Positions 8,201 to 14,970 of a stretch of 64,000 nt of DNA are shown here, in pieces. The notes beneath the pieces are model-generated. The model was not told the origin of the DNA and did not search any database. It worked only from the letters and a program-made list of their open reading frames with translations. The translations under genes were made by a program, and so were the position numbers. Each line of letters begins with the position of its first letter. Position 1 is the stretch's first letter. This DNA is from Rhodoblastus sp963713695 (lineage in GTDB: Bacteria > Pseudomonadota > Alphaproteobacteria > Rhizobiales > Beijerinckiaceae). Location: positions 1-64,000 of the forward strand of contig CAVQMU010000010.1 in the NCBI GenBank assembly GCA_963713695.1, read 5' to 3'.

Positions 8201-9729
8201 AGACTCCGGCCGCCGTCCTATGGGTCGCCGCCGAGCGGCTCGCGCAGTTTCAGGCTTTGTGGCCAAAGGCGCGGCGGCCAGACATCGCGCCGCCGCCCAT
8301 CGAGGCTGCGGCCGAATGGGCGCCGGAGCGGGCCTTGATCGAGATTTTGCGCGGCCGGCTCGAAGGCGTCGGTCCGGTCACGCCGACCATGCTCGCGGCG
8401 CCGCTGGGGCTGGAGTCGGCCGCCATCGCCGGCGCATTGACGGCGCTCGAGGCCGAGGGGGCCATTTTACGCGGCCGCTTTTCTCCGGGCGCAAATGACG
8501 GGCAATGGTGCGATCGGCGTCTGCTCGCGCGCATCCATCAGTCCACCATTCGGCGGCTTCGCTCGGAAATCGAGCCCGTCGCCGCGCGCGATTTCCTGCG
8601 CTTCCTGTTCGCCTGGCAGCACGTCACGGAGGACGCGCGCCTCGAGGGACCGCAGGCGCTGCCGGTCGCACTCGCCGGGCTGGAAGGATTCGAAGCGCCG
8701 GCGCGGGCGTGGGAGACGGAAATCCTGCCCGCGCGTCTGTCAGGCTACCAGGCCTCGTGGCTCGACGGCGAGTGCCTTGCTGGACGCGTCGGCTGGGCCC
8801 GGTTGACGCCGCCGACGCCCGGCGGCGGAGAGGCGCGCGCGACGGCCTCGCTGCGTTCCGCGCCCATTGCCCTGCTGGATCGCCGGAAGGCGGCGCTCTG
8901 GATGTCGCTCGCGCCGCAGGCCGATCCGACGCTGGCCAGCCCGCGCGCCCGCGCGGCGCTCGATCGGCTTCAGGCGCAAGGGGCGCTGTTCTTCGACGAA
9001 CTGTCCGAGGCGGCGCATCTGCTGCGACCGCAGGCGGAGGAGGCGCTGGCCGAACTGGCGGCGCAGGGATTGGCGACGTCGGACAGTTTTGGCGGGTTGC
9101 GCGCCCTGCTGGTTCCCTCGAGCCAGCGCAAGCCGCTCAACGGCGCCCGGCGTCGCGGCCGGGTGCTGCCCTTCGGCGTCGAAAGCGGCGGACGCTGGAG
9201 CCTGGTCGGCCGCACGCCGTTCGCCCCCGCCGACGAACAGGCGAAGGCGGCGTCGGTCGAGCATGTGGCGCGCACGCTGCTGCGGCGCTATGGCGTTGTG
9301 CTTTTTCGCCTGCTCGGCAGGGAAGCAGGCTGGCTGCCGCCCTGGCGCGACCTGCTGCGCGTGTTTCGCCGGCTGGAGGCGCGAGGCGAAGTTCGCGGCG
9401 GCCGTTTCGTCGCCGGTTTTGCCGGCGAGCAATATGCGCTGCCGGAGGCCGTGGGCCTGCTGCGCGAGATGCGACGGACTCCGTCATCCGGACAATGGGT
9501 GTCGCTGTCCGCCGCCGATCCGCTCAATCTGATCGGCGTCCTGACGCCTGGGCCGAGGCTGGCGGCGCTGACGGGAAACCGCGTCATCTTTCGCGACGGC
9601 TTGCCGGTCGCGACGCTGTCCGGCGGCAAGACGCAATTCCTCGCCGAACTGGACGACGCGAACCGGTGGCGGGCGGAAAAACAACTGGTAAGGTCTTCCG
9701 CGCGCGGGACGCTCGCGGGCCTCGCCTGA
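5242..9729 (+). CDS. lhr: Lhr-type large ATP-dependent DNA helicase
   Basis: About 1495 residues from ATG 5242; the true start is uncertain because no good ribosome site is seen, and family similarity begins only at LPSSVLELFHPAVAGWF (about 5382). Superfamily 2 motifs are complete: APTGSGKT (Lys95), VVDEIHAL (DEIH at 214-217), LSATQNP, and QRVGRSGH. The length, the winged-helix middle and the beta-barrel/Lhr C-terminal region (about residues 900-1490) fit full-length Lhr proteins, 3'-5' helicases involved in DNA repair. The 5' part overlaps the opposite-strand region ahead of the toxin. It ends 23 bp before the S10 peptidase. Confidence 0.9.
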   Translation: MRHHMQGDRQPRVCSGVLRNPASSSSLNAHSRDEQTRAGADSRALPSSVLELFHPAVAGWFSRHFAAPTAAQAEAWPAIKAGRDALIAAPTGSGKTLAAFLAAIDDLVRLGLDGRLTDATHIVYVSPLKALSNDIHRNLETPLAGVRAELARLGLPEVEIRAWVRTGDTPAAERARMRRRPPHILVTTPESLYVLLGSDSGRKMLAAARSVVVDEIHALAPNKRGAHLALSLERLAALCGDKLQRVGLSATQNPVETVAHFLVGAAPDGAPARKAAIIDTGHQRPRDLGVEVPGSPLEAVMSGEVWTQVYDRLARLIEAQKTTLVFVNTRRMAERVAHELSGRLGERAVTAHHGSMSREHRLSAEQRLKRGELKALVATASLELGIDIGDVDLACQLGSPRSIAGFLQRVGRSGHAIGGTPKGRLFPLSRDDLVECAALLDSVRRGELDRLAVPERPLDVLAQQIVAEVSAQDWPETALYDRLRRAWPYRLLARTDFDEVVRMLAMGFATWGFATRRGRRGALVHRDAVHQILRGRRGARTTALTSGGVIPDNADYQVVLEPENQVIGSVNEDFAVESMQGDVFQLGNASYRIQRVERGTVRVEDAHGQPPTMPFWIGEAPGRADVLSASVSRLRSEMETRLNADPSGGKALAWLVETIGVAAPAAGQLIDYLAAGLAAFGRLPTQDTIVLERFFDEAGGMQLVIHSPFGSRINRAWGLALRKRFCRKFNFELQAAATEDTIVLSLTTAHSFDLGDVARALHSASVRPLLVQALLTAPMFAARWRWVAGVALALPRFRGGRKVPPQFLRMQAEDLIAAVFPDQIACAENLAGEREIPDHPLTNQAIEDCLREAMDIDGLEGVLGRLETGEIQVVARDLTQPSPLALEVLSARPYAYLDDAPLEERRTQAVMARRWQDPQSASDLGRLDPEAIERVRAEAWPDPVNAEELHDALLWLGCLTEAEAEAGPGWTDWLAALARENRVARMETPAAVLWVAAERLAQFQALWPKARRPDIAPPPIEAAAEWAPERALIEILRGRLEGVGPVTPTMLAAPLGLESAAIAGALTALEAEGAILRGRFSPGANDGQWCDRRLLARIHQSTIRRLRSEIEPVAARDFLRFLFAWQHVTEDARLEGPQALPVALAGLEGFEAPARAWETEILPARLSGYQASWLDGECLAGRVGWARLTPPTPGGGEARATASLRSAPIALLDRRKAALWMSLAPQADPTLASPRARAALDRLQAQGALFFDELSEAAHLLRPQAEEALAELAAQGLATSDSFGGLRALLVPSSQRKPLNGARRRGRVLPFGVESGGRWSLVGRTPFAPADEQAKAASVEHVARTLLRRYGVVLFRLLGREAGWLPPWRDLLRVFRRLEARGEVRGGRFVAGFAGEQYALPEAVGLLREMRRTPSSGQWVSLSAADPLNLIGVLTPGPRLAALTGNRVIFRDGLPVATLSGGKTQFLAELDDANRWRAEKQLVRSSARGTLAGLA

Positions 9730-9752
9730 AAGCGGCAGATGACGGAGCGAAA

Positions 9753-11327
9753 ATGATGCGACACGCGACAGGCGTTTTCGCCGTTCTCAAGCGGGCCGCA
9801 CGGGTTGTCGCCGTCTGCCTGACGATTTTTCCCGCCTGGGGCGCGGCCGTCGCGCAGGCGGAGGAAGCGCCCGCCGCCAGCGGCAAGGACGCGCATTCAA
9901 ACGCCGCCAGGGATGGCTCGGCCAAAGACAACTTGGCCAAGGACGGCTTGCCGCCGCCGGCGACCTCCGAGCAAAGCGTCGATCTCGGCGGACGCATCAT
10001 CAAATTCAAGGCAAGCATCGGCGCCATGCCGATCAAGGACGAGGCGTCGGGCGAGCTTCTGGCCGAAGTCGTGATGACGGCTTTCGTCGTTGCGGCGGAC
10101 GACGGGAAGCCTCAGCCGGGCGCGTGTCGCCCGATTGTCTTCGCATTCAACGGAGGGCCGGGAGCGGGTTCGGGCTGGCTCGATCTCGGCGCGCTGGGCC
10201 CATGGCGGCTGCCGCTGGCGGGCGCGGCTTTGGCGCCTTCGGCGTCGCCCAATGTTTCGGAAAATCATGAAAGCTGGATTGAATTCGCCGATCTCGTCTT
10301 CATCGATCCCCCGGGATCCGGTTTTTCGCGCATCGCGGGCGAAGCGGCGCGCAAAAAATTCTGGTCCGTCGATGGGGACGTCGACCTCTTGGCCAGCGTG
10401 GTGAGACGCTGGTTGCAACAGGCCAGAAAACTCGATTGTCCGAAATATCTGGTCGGCGAAAGCTACGGCGGGTTTCGCGCGCCGAAAGTCGCGCGCGCCT
10501 TGCAGGAAAAGGAGAATATCGGGGTTAGCGGCCTCATTCTGCTCTCGCCGGCGCTGGATTTCAGCTGGATCGAGGGCCATGACAATCCGCTGGCCGACGC
10601 CACGCGCCTGCCTTCGCTCGCCGCAAGCCATAGCGAGGCGAAAGAGCGCGCGGATGTCGCCGACGCGGAAAGTTACGCCAGTGGCGAGTATCTGACCGAT
10701 CTGCTGCGCGGTCCGCGCGACGCCGCGGCGCAGGAGCGGATCGCCGGCAGGGTCGCGGCGCTGACCGGGCTGGCGCCGGAGCGCGTGCGCCGCCTGCAGG
10801 GACGCCTTGCCGCGGGCGATTGGGTCTTTGAGTCCGATCCGAGCGGGCGCTCCATCGCCAGCCTCTATGACGGGGCGACGCGGGAGGCCAATGTGACGCC
10901 GGGCCGCCGGTCGCAGGAATGGTCCGACCCGGTGCTCGACGCGCTGCGCGCGCCGCTGGGCTCCGCCATGACAGAGCTGGCCGTAGAGAAATTGAAGTGG
11001 CCGGTCGAGGCAAGATACGAGATTCTCAACGATCACGTCGCGGAAAGCTGGAGTTGGGGCTCGCGACGGCGAGGCCTTGAGGCCGTGACCGACCTGCGCC
11101 GGGCGCAGGCCCTCGACCCGCGTCTCAAAGTCCTGGTCGCGCAGGGGCTCTACGACCTTGTCACGCCCTATTACGCCAACAAGCTTTTGCTCGACCTGGA
11201 CCCGCCGGTCGGCGCTCCGGATCGCGTCGGCTTCCTCGCCTTGCCCGGCGGCCACATGTTTTACGCCCTGGATTCTTCGCGCGCCGTTCTGCGCGATGCG
11301 GCGCGGAAGATGATCTCGAACGAGTGA
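9753..11327 (+). CDS. Secreted peptidase S10 (serine carboxypeptidase family)
   Basis: 524 residues from ATG 9753 (a second ATG follows at once), with ACGGAGCG as ribosome site. A signal peptide of about 35 residues ends near VAQAEE. The S10 fold is shown by FAFNGGPGAGSG (oxyanion region), FIDPPGSGFS, GESYGG with nucleophile Ser237, Asp468 in QGLYDLVTPY, and His501 in GGHMFY. Residues 36-70 form a polar Ala/Lys/Asp-rich linker. Members of this bacterial group are periplasmic or cell-surface carboxypeptidases; the substrate is unknown. It follows lhr closely but has no functional link to it. Confidence 0.85.
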   Translation: MMRHATGVFAVLKRAARVVAVCLTIFPAWGAAVAQAEEAPAASGKDAHSNAARDGSAKDNLAKDGLPPPATSEQSVDLGGRIIKFKASIGAMPIKDEASGELLAEVVMTAFVVAADDGKPQPGACRPIVFAFNGGPGAGSGWLDLGALGPWRLPLAGAALAPSASPNVSENHESWIEFADLVFIDPPGSGFSRIAGEAARKKFWSVDGDVDLLASVVRRWLQQARKLDCPKYLVGESYGGFRAPKVARALQEKENIGVSGLILLSPALDFSWIEGHDNPLADATRLPSLAASHSEAKERADVADAESYASGEYLTDLLRGPRDAAAQERIAGRVAALTGLAPERVRRLQGRLAAGDWVFESDPSGRSIASLYDGATREANVTPGRRSQEWSDPVLDALRAPLGSAMTELAVEKLKWPVEARYEILNDHVAESWSWGSRRRGLEAVTDLRRAQALDPRLKVLVAQGLYDLVTPYYANKLLLDLDPPVGAPDRVGFLALPGGHMFYALDSSRAVLRDAARKMISNE

Positions 11328-11386
11328 GCGGTGAATTGTCGTCGGAATGCGCGAGGACAGTCCCGGGACATTGAATTGGCGCCAAA

Positions 11387-11411
11387 GGAACCAAGCTCCC
11401 GATCAGTCGTT
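11387..11411 (+). promoter_or_regulatory. Sigma-EcfG promoter
   Basis: GGAAC at 11387-11391, a 16-bp spacer, and CGTT at 11408-11411 match exactly the GGAAC-N16-17-CGTT promoter of the alphaproteobacterial general stress sigma factor EcfG. Transcription would start near 11418, about 24 bp before the small secreted protein at 11442. Confidence 0.75.
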
Positions 11412-11441
11412 TGGGCTTTTTGATCGAGAGGGAGCCTAAGC

Positions 11442-11672
11442 ATGAAACGGATAGCGATGATGGCGGTTGCGCTGCCGCTGACGTTTACAGGAGCTTTCGC
11501 GCAGGGCGTATACCTGGGCCCCGGCGGCGTCGGCGTGGATACCGGTTTGCGCGGTGGCGGCGGCGACAGGGTTGTGCGTGAGTATCAGGACGACGAAGGC
11601 TGCACGGTGCGCGTCATTCGCCACAGCGGGCCCGACGGGCAGATAACGCGGCGCGACCGCCGTTGCGACTAA
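11442..11672 (+). CDS. Small secreted Gly/Arg-rich protein, stress-regulated
   Basis: A 76-residue protein with a signal peptide (MKRIAMMAVALPLTFTGAFA) and a mature part of about 55 residues rich in Gly and Arg, with two cysteines (DEGCTVR and RRCD) that could form a disulfide. The ribosome site GAGAGGGAG is strong. A canonical sigma-EcfG promoter lies just upstream, so it is probably induced in the general stress response, a pattern seen for several short exported proteins of alphaproteobacteria. No domain of known function is recognised. Confidence 0.75.
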   Translation: MKRIAMMAVALPLTFTGAFAQGVYLGPGGVGVDTGLRGGGGDRVVREYQDDEGCTVRVIRHSGPDGQITRRDRRCD

Positions 11673-11764
11673 GCGCCGGAAACGCCAAATGCTGGAGCGC
11701 GCCGTCAGGACATGAAGGCGCGCTCGGCGGCATGTGATGGCTTGTCGACGCAAATGAAGCGTTG

Positions 11765-12319
11765 TCAGCTCTTTGGCGGGCGCGCGGGCGCCATTCGCAG
11801 CAGCACGTCGTCGCGGTCGACCAGGTGATGCCGGAAGGCGAAGAATATGTGTCCGGCGACGAGCAGGCCGCAGATCCAGGCCGCATAGACATGGACCGTG
11901 TGGGTCAGGCCCGCCAGCGCCTTGTCCGGCGCCGCCAGCGGCGGCAGGTGGATGAGCCCCGCCAGGAGGACCGGCTTGTCGGCGAAGGAACTCATCAGCC
12001 ATCCCGACAAGGGCAGCGCCAGCAGCGCTATGGCGTAAAGCGCGAAGTGGCCGACATGGGCGAGAGTCTGCAGCGCCGGCGCGACGGAGGCGGGCAGGGG
12101 CGGCGGACGATGAGTGAAACGCCAGAGCAGGCGCAACACCGTCAGGAACAGCACCGTGCTTGCGATCGCCTTGTGCAGAGCGGTCATCTGATGATTGGGA
12201 TTCCAGACATGAGCGGCCGTCACGCCGACGAGCCATGCGCCGATCCAGATGACGGCTGTCAGCCAGTGAAAACCCTTGGCGGTCGGCGTGTAGGAGACTT
12301 CTGGCGGGGTCGGGGACAT
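11765..12319 (-). CDS. Cytochrome b561 family protein
   Basis: 184 residues from ATG 12319 (GGAGAG ribosome site); the longer frame to 12394 is not needed. Four membrane helices are visible (about 18-38, 50-70, 88-112, 140-162). Conserved histidines lie in KGFHWLTA, TALHKAIA, HVGHFALY and THTVHVYAAW, the four-His arrangement that binds two b haems. Members pass electrons between the quinone pool and periplasmic acceptors, or detoxify superoxide at the membrane. The gene is next to a metal/redox-type PadR regulator and a peroxiredoxin, which fits a redox role. Confidence 0.85.
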   Translation of the reverse strand: MSPTPPEVSYTPTAKGFHWLTAVIWIGAWLVGVTAAHVWNPNHQMTALHKAIASTVLFLTVLRLLWRFTHRPPPLPASVAPALQTLAHVGHFALYAIALLALPLSGWLMSSFADKPVLLAGLIHLPPLAAPDKALAGLTHTVHVYAAWICGLLVAGHIFFAFRHHLVDRDDVLLRMAPARPPKS

Positions 12320-12430
12320 CGGGCTCTCCAGTGGCGTTGATGCAATCGATCCTCGCACATTCCGGCGTCGTTTGTCGCAGGCGCCACCTTGCAAAAACGC
12401 CTGCCGGCCACCCCTGATCGGCCGCCTCGC

Positions 12431-13030
12431 CTAAAGGCGTTCGATCTTGCGCGCGGCGTCGTCGATGAGATCGGCGACCGAAAACAGCAATTGCTTGTCG
12501 GTCGCATTCGCCAGCCGCTGTTGCAGCGCGGTCTTCAGGTTGTTCATGGCGCGGAAGACCGGGCCGGCGTCCATGGCCTCGCCCCGGCTGCGCAAGTGTT
12601 CGAGCCTCGCCAAAGCGGCTTCCGCCTCGGCGCGGTTTTCTGTCAGATGCGCCTGTCCGGCCTCGGTGATTCCGAAAAGCTTTTTCGCGCCCTCGACGGC
12701 GCGGGCCTCGATGTGGCCGACCTCCTCAAGCAGCGTCAGGGTCGGGTAGACGATGCCCGGGCTTGGCGCATAGGCGCCGCCGGTGCGCGTCTCGATCTCG
12801 CGGATGATGTCGTAGCCGTGACGCGGTTCGCTCTCCATGAGCAACAGCATGACGAGCCGCAATTCGCCGCCCTCGAACATGCGCCGCCGTCCGTGCCCGC
12901 CCCTTCCGTCTTCCGCGCCGCGTCCAAGACCGAAACGTCCGAAGCCCCGCGGTCCATGGCCGCGCATGGCCAGGGGATGGCTGGAAAATTCGGGGTCGCC
13001 GCAACGGCGATGGTGATGTCCATATTTCAT
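12431..13030 (-). CDS. PadR-family regulator resembling YqjI
   Basis: 199 residues. An N-terminal His/Gly/Arg-rich extension (MKYGHHHRRCGDPEF and RGGHGRRR, residues 1-50) precedes a PadR winged helix: GGELRLVMLLLMESEPRHGYD, then SPGIVYPTLTLLEEVGHIE as the wing and recognition region. A C-terminal helical part (about 130-199) serves dimerisation. The His-rich leader plus this PadR core is the layout of E. coli YqjI, a nickel- and iron-responsive repressor of the siderophore reductase gene yqjH. A metal-sensing role is therefore inferred. A TA-rich palindrome sits just upstream. Confidence 0.8.
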   Translation of the reverse strand: MKYGHHHRRCGDPEFSSHPLAMRGHGPRGFGRFGLGRGAEDGRGGHGRRRMFEGGELRLVMLLLMESEPRHGYDIIREIETRTGGAYAPSPGIVYPTLTLLEEVGHIEARAVEGAKKLFGITEAGQAHLTENRAEAEAALARLEHLRSRGEAMDAGPVFRAMNNLKTALQQRLANATDKQLLFSVADLIDDAARKIERL

Positions 13031-13055
13031 CGTTCACTCCTTTAAGATGTGACTA

Positions 13056-13065
13056 AGATATATCT
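13056..13065. promoter_or_regulatory. Candidate PadR/YqjI operator
   Basis: AGATATATCT is a perfect 10-bp palindrome, 26 bp upstream of the PadR start. A related half-site AAGATGT lies 10 bp closer to the gene. TA-rich palindromes next to the gene are usual for autoregulated PadR repressors. Binding is inferred from position only. Confidence 0.4.
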
Positions 13066-13290
13066 CAGACCGGGTTTTGTCAATCGACATGGCGCGACCA
13101 CGTCGTTGCGCTCCCGATGGGGCGGGAAAGATTGGCTGGGCGCGCCATCGAACTTACTCCCACGCTTCGAGTTGACATCGGGACGGGCCGGTTTCGGCAA
13201 GGCGCGCGACCTCTCCGGCAGTTTCATCCCGCGAGCGGCTGCAGCGGAGGGTTTGGCGGGACAAGGCGCGTAAAAATCCGAGGATTGGCC

Positions 13291-13947
13291 ATGATGCTGA
13301 AGCTCAACCAGATTGCGCCGGACTTCACCCAGGACTCGACGGAAGGCCCCATCCATTTTCACGAATGGGCGGGCAAGTCCTGGGTCGTCCTGTTCTCTCA
13401 TCCCAAGGACTTCACCCCGGTCTGCACCACCGAGCTTGGCGCGGTCGCCAAGCTCAAGCAGGAATTCGCCAGGCGTGGCGTCAAGGTGATCGGGCTTTCC
13501 GTCGATCGCGCCGGCGACCATGCGCGCTGGGCCAGCGACATCGAGGAAACCCAGGGCGCGGCGCCCAATTTTCCGATCCTTGCCGACGCCGATTTCAAGG
13601 TCGCGAAGCTCTACGACATGCTTCCTGCGGAAACGGCCGGCGATCCGACGCAACGCTCGCCGGCCGAAAACCAGACCGTGCGCAACGTCTTCGTCATCGA
13701 TCCCGAAAAGAAGATCCGGCTGATTCTCATCTACCCCATGGCGACCGGGCGCAATTTCGACGAGATCCTGCGCGTCATCGACGCCATGCAGCTCAGCGAC
13801 AGGCACAAGGTCGCAACCCCCGCGAACTGGAAGCAGGGCGACGACGTCATCATCATGAACTCCGTGACGGACGAGGAGGCGAAAACCCGCTTCCCCAAAG
13901 GCTTTACCAAGCAAAAACCCTATTTGCGGGTGACGCCGCAGCCGTGA
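13291..13947 (+). CDS. 1-Cys peroxiredoxin (Prx6 type)
   Basis: 218 residues from ATG 13291, GAGG ribosome site 7 bp upstream. The peroxidatic Cys lies in PKDFTPVCTTELG (about residue 47), the Prx6 form. There is no other cysteine, so resolution must come from glutathione, a thioredoxin-like protein or ascorbate. The C-terminal domain NVFVIDPEKKIRLILIYP and the WKQGDDVIIM strand are typical of the subfamily. It reduces hydrogen peroxide and organic peroxides in the cytoplasm. It is translationally coupled to the DUF6134 gene (GTGA overlap). Confidence 0.93.
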   Translation: MMLKLNQIAPDFTQDSTEGPIHFHEWAGKSWVVLFSHPKDFTPVCTTELGAVAKLKQEFARRGVKVIGLSVDRAGDHARWASDIEETQGAAPNFPILADADFKVAKLYDMLPAETAGDPTQRSPAENQTVRNVFVIDPEKKIRLILIYPMATGRNFDEILRVIDAMQLSDRHKVATPANWKQGDDVIIMNSVTDEEAKTRFPKGFTKQKPYLRVTPQP

Positions 13948-14591
13948 GCGCGGTCTTGCCGGCAGGCGGCGCCTTGCGCCGGCGCGCCGCGCTGGCGGTC
14001 GTGTTCGCGCTGGCGGGCGCCGCCAGCGCGGCGCCGGCGCCAAGGCGTCTCGTGTTCGACGTGTTCCGCGGCAATGACAAAATCGGCTCGCATGTCACGA
14101 CGATCACGACCGACGGCGGCAAGACCATGGTCGACACCCACACGTCTGTCGACGTCAAGGTGCTCTTTTTCGACGCCTATCATTATGAATTCACCGCGCA
14201 GGAAACATTGGCCAACGGCGCCCTGGCTTCCTTCGTGTCGACCACCGACGACAACGGGACCCGCCACAAGGTCGCCGTCCGGCGCAAGGACGGACAGATG
14301 GAGATCACCGCCGATGGCAAGGTCGCCATTGCCGCTCCCGGCGCCGTTCCCGGCAGTTTCTGGAATGAAGGACTGATGCGGTCGGGGACCATCATCATGA
14401 TCGAGACCGGCGCGCAGGTGAAGGTCGTCGTGAAAAAGCTCGCGGAGGAAAAGGACGCCTCGGGACGGAAGCTCGACCATTTCCAGGTCAGCGGCGGCAT
14501 CGACCGCGACATCTGGTTTCGCGACGGCTATCCGGTCCGCTATCGCCTGGTCGCGCGCGACGGGTCGGTCATTAAATCGCGGGCGAGGTGA
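13944..14591 (+). CDS. Secreted DUF6134 family protein
   Basis: 215 residues from GTG 13944, which overlaps the peroxiredoxin stop (GTGA). A signal peptide of about 33 residues ends at AGAASAAPAP. The mature protein is a beta-rich domain: LVFDVFRGNDKIGSH, YHYEFTAQETL, GRKLDHFQVSGG and IWFRDGYPVRYRL. This is the DUF6134 pattern, a lipocalin-like periplasmic fold of unknown role. Coupling to a peroxiredoxin suggests an envelope stress context, but this is inference. Confidence 0.75.
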   Translation: MSAVLPAGGALRRRAALAVVFALAGAASAAPAPRRLVFDVFRGNDKIGSHVTTITTDGGKTMVDTHTSVDVKVLFFDAYHYEFTAQETLANGALASFVSTTDDNGTRHKVAVRRKDGQMEITADGKVAIAAPGAVPGSFWNEGLMRSGTIIMIETGAQVKVVVKKLAEEKDASGRKLDHFQVSGGIDRDIWFRDGYPVRYRLVARDGSVIKSRAR

Positions 14592-14609
14592 TGCGACCGT
14601 CGCCGAGGC

Positions 14610-14651
14610 GGCAGGAGCGCGGCGGCAGGAGCGCGGCGGCAGGAGCGCGGC
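14610..14651. repeat. Three tandem copies of a 14-bp unit
   Basis: The unit GGCAGGAGCGCGGC occurs three times without change at 14610-14623, 14624-14637 and 14638-14651. It is probably a slippage product in GC-rich intergenic DNA. Confidence 0.85.
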
Positions 14652-14819
14652 GGCGGCGCCACGACGACGGACGCGGCTCCGGCGGAAGCCGGCTCTCGAC
14701 CGACGGCCTCGATCGGAAAAAAAGCGTTTTAATTCAAAAAAATTTGAGTCTGCATCGGCGCCAAAATCGGCAAAGCGAATTGAAGGCTGCTCAAAATCAG
14801 CGTCTTGCCTTCAGTGGAC

Positions 14820-14844
14820 GGAACGATAAGCTTACGGCCGAGTT
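14820..14844 (+). promoter_or_regulatory. Possible sigma-EcfG promoter ahead of the hopanoid operon
   Basis: GGAAC at 14820-14824, 17 bp, then GTT at 14842-14844. This matches GGAAC-N17-GTT, but the C usually preceding GTT is A. It lies about 125 bp upstream of the MMPL transporter start. Weaker than the two other EcfG sites in the window. Confidence 0.35.
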
Positions 14845-14970
14845 TATGTTCGGCGGAACGATATGCTGGGACAGGCATTATTTGGGGTTCCAGTCTGAGA
14901 ACTCGGTCCGCGCCACTACAGGCCCAAAGGTTTGAACGACTAGAGTTTCAGCTGGCGAGGCGCCTTTCGT

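Larger units (their letters stand above)
14592..14970. other. Intergenic region with tandem repeat and possible promoter
   Basis: This 379-bp gap holds a 14-bp tandem repeat near its start, an AT-rich stretch at 14720-14790 and a candidate sigma-EcfG promoter at 14820. An open frame across it (14588-14935) has Arg-rich low-complexity sequence and is not believed to code. Confidence 0.4.

Noticed and set aside
14588..14935. 115-codon frame between the DUF6134 and MMPL genes
   Set aside because: Begins in a tandem repeat and is Arg-rich; the region looks intergenic.
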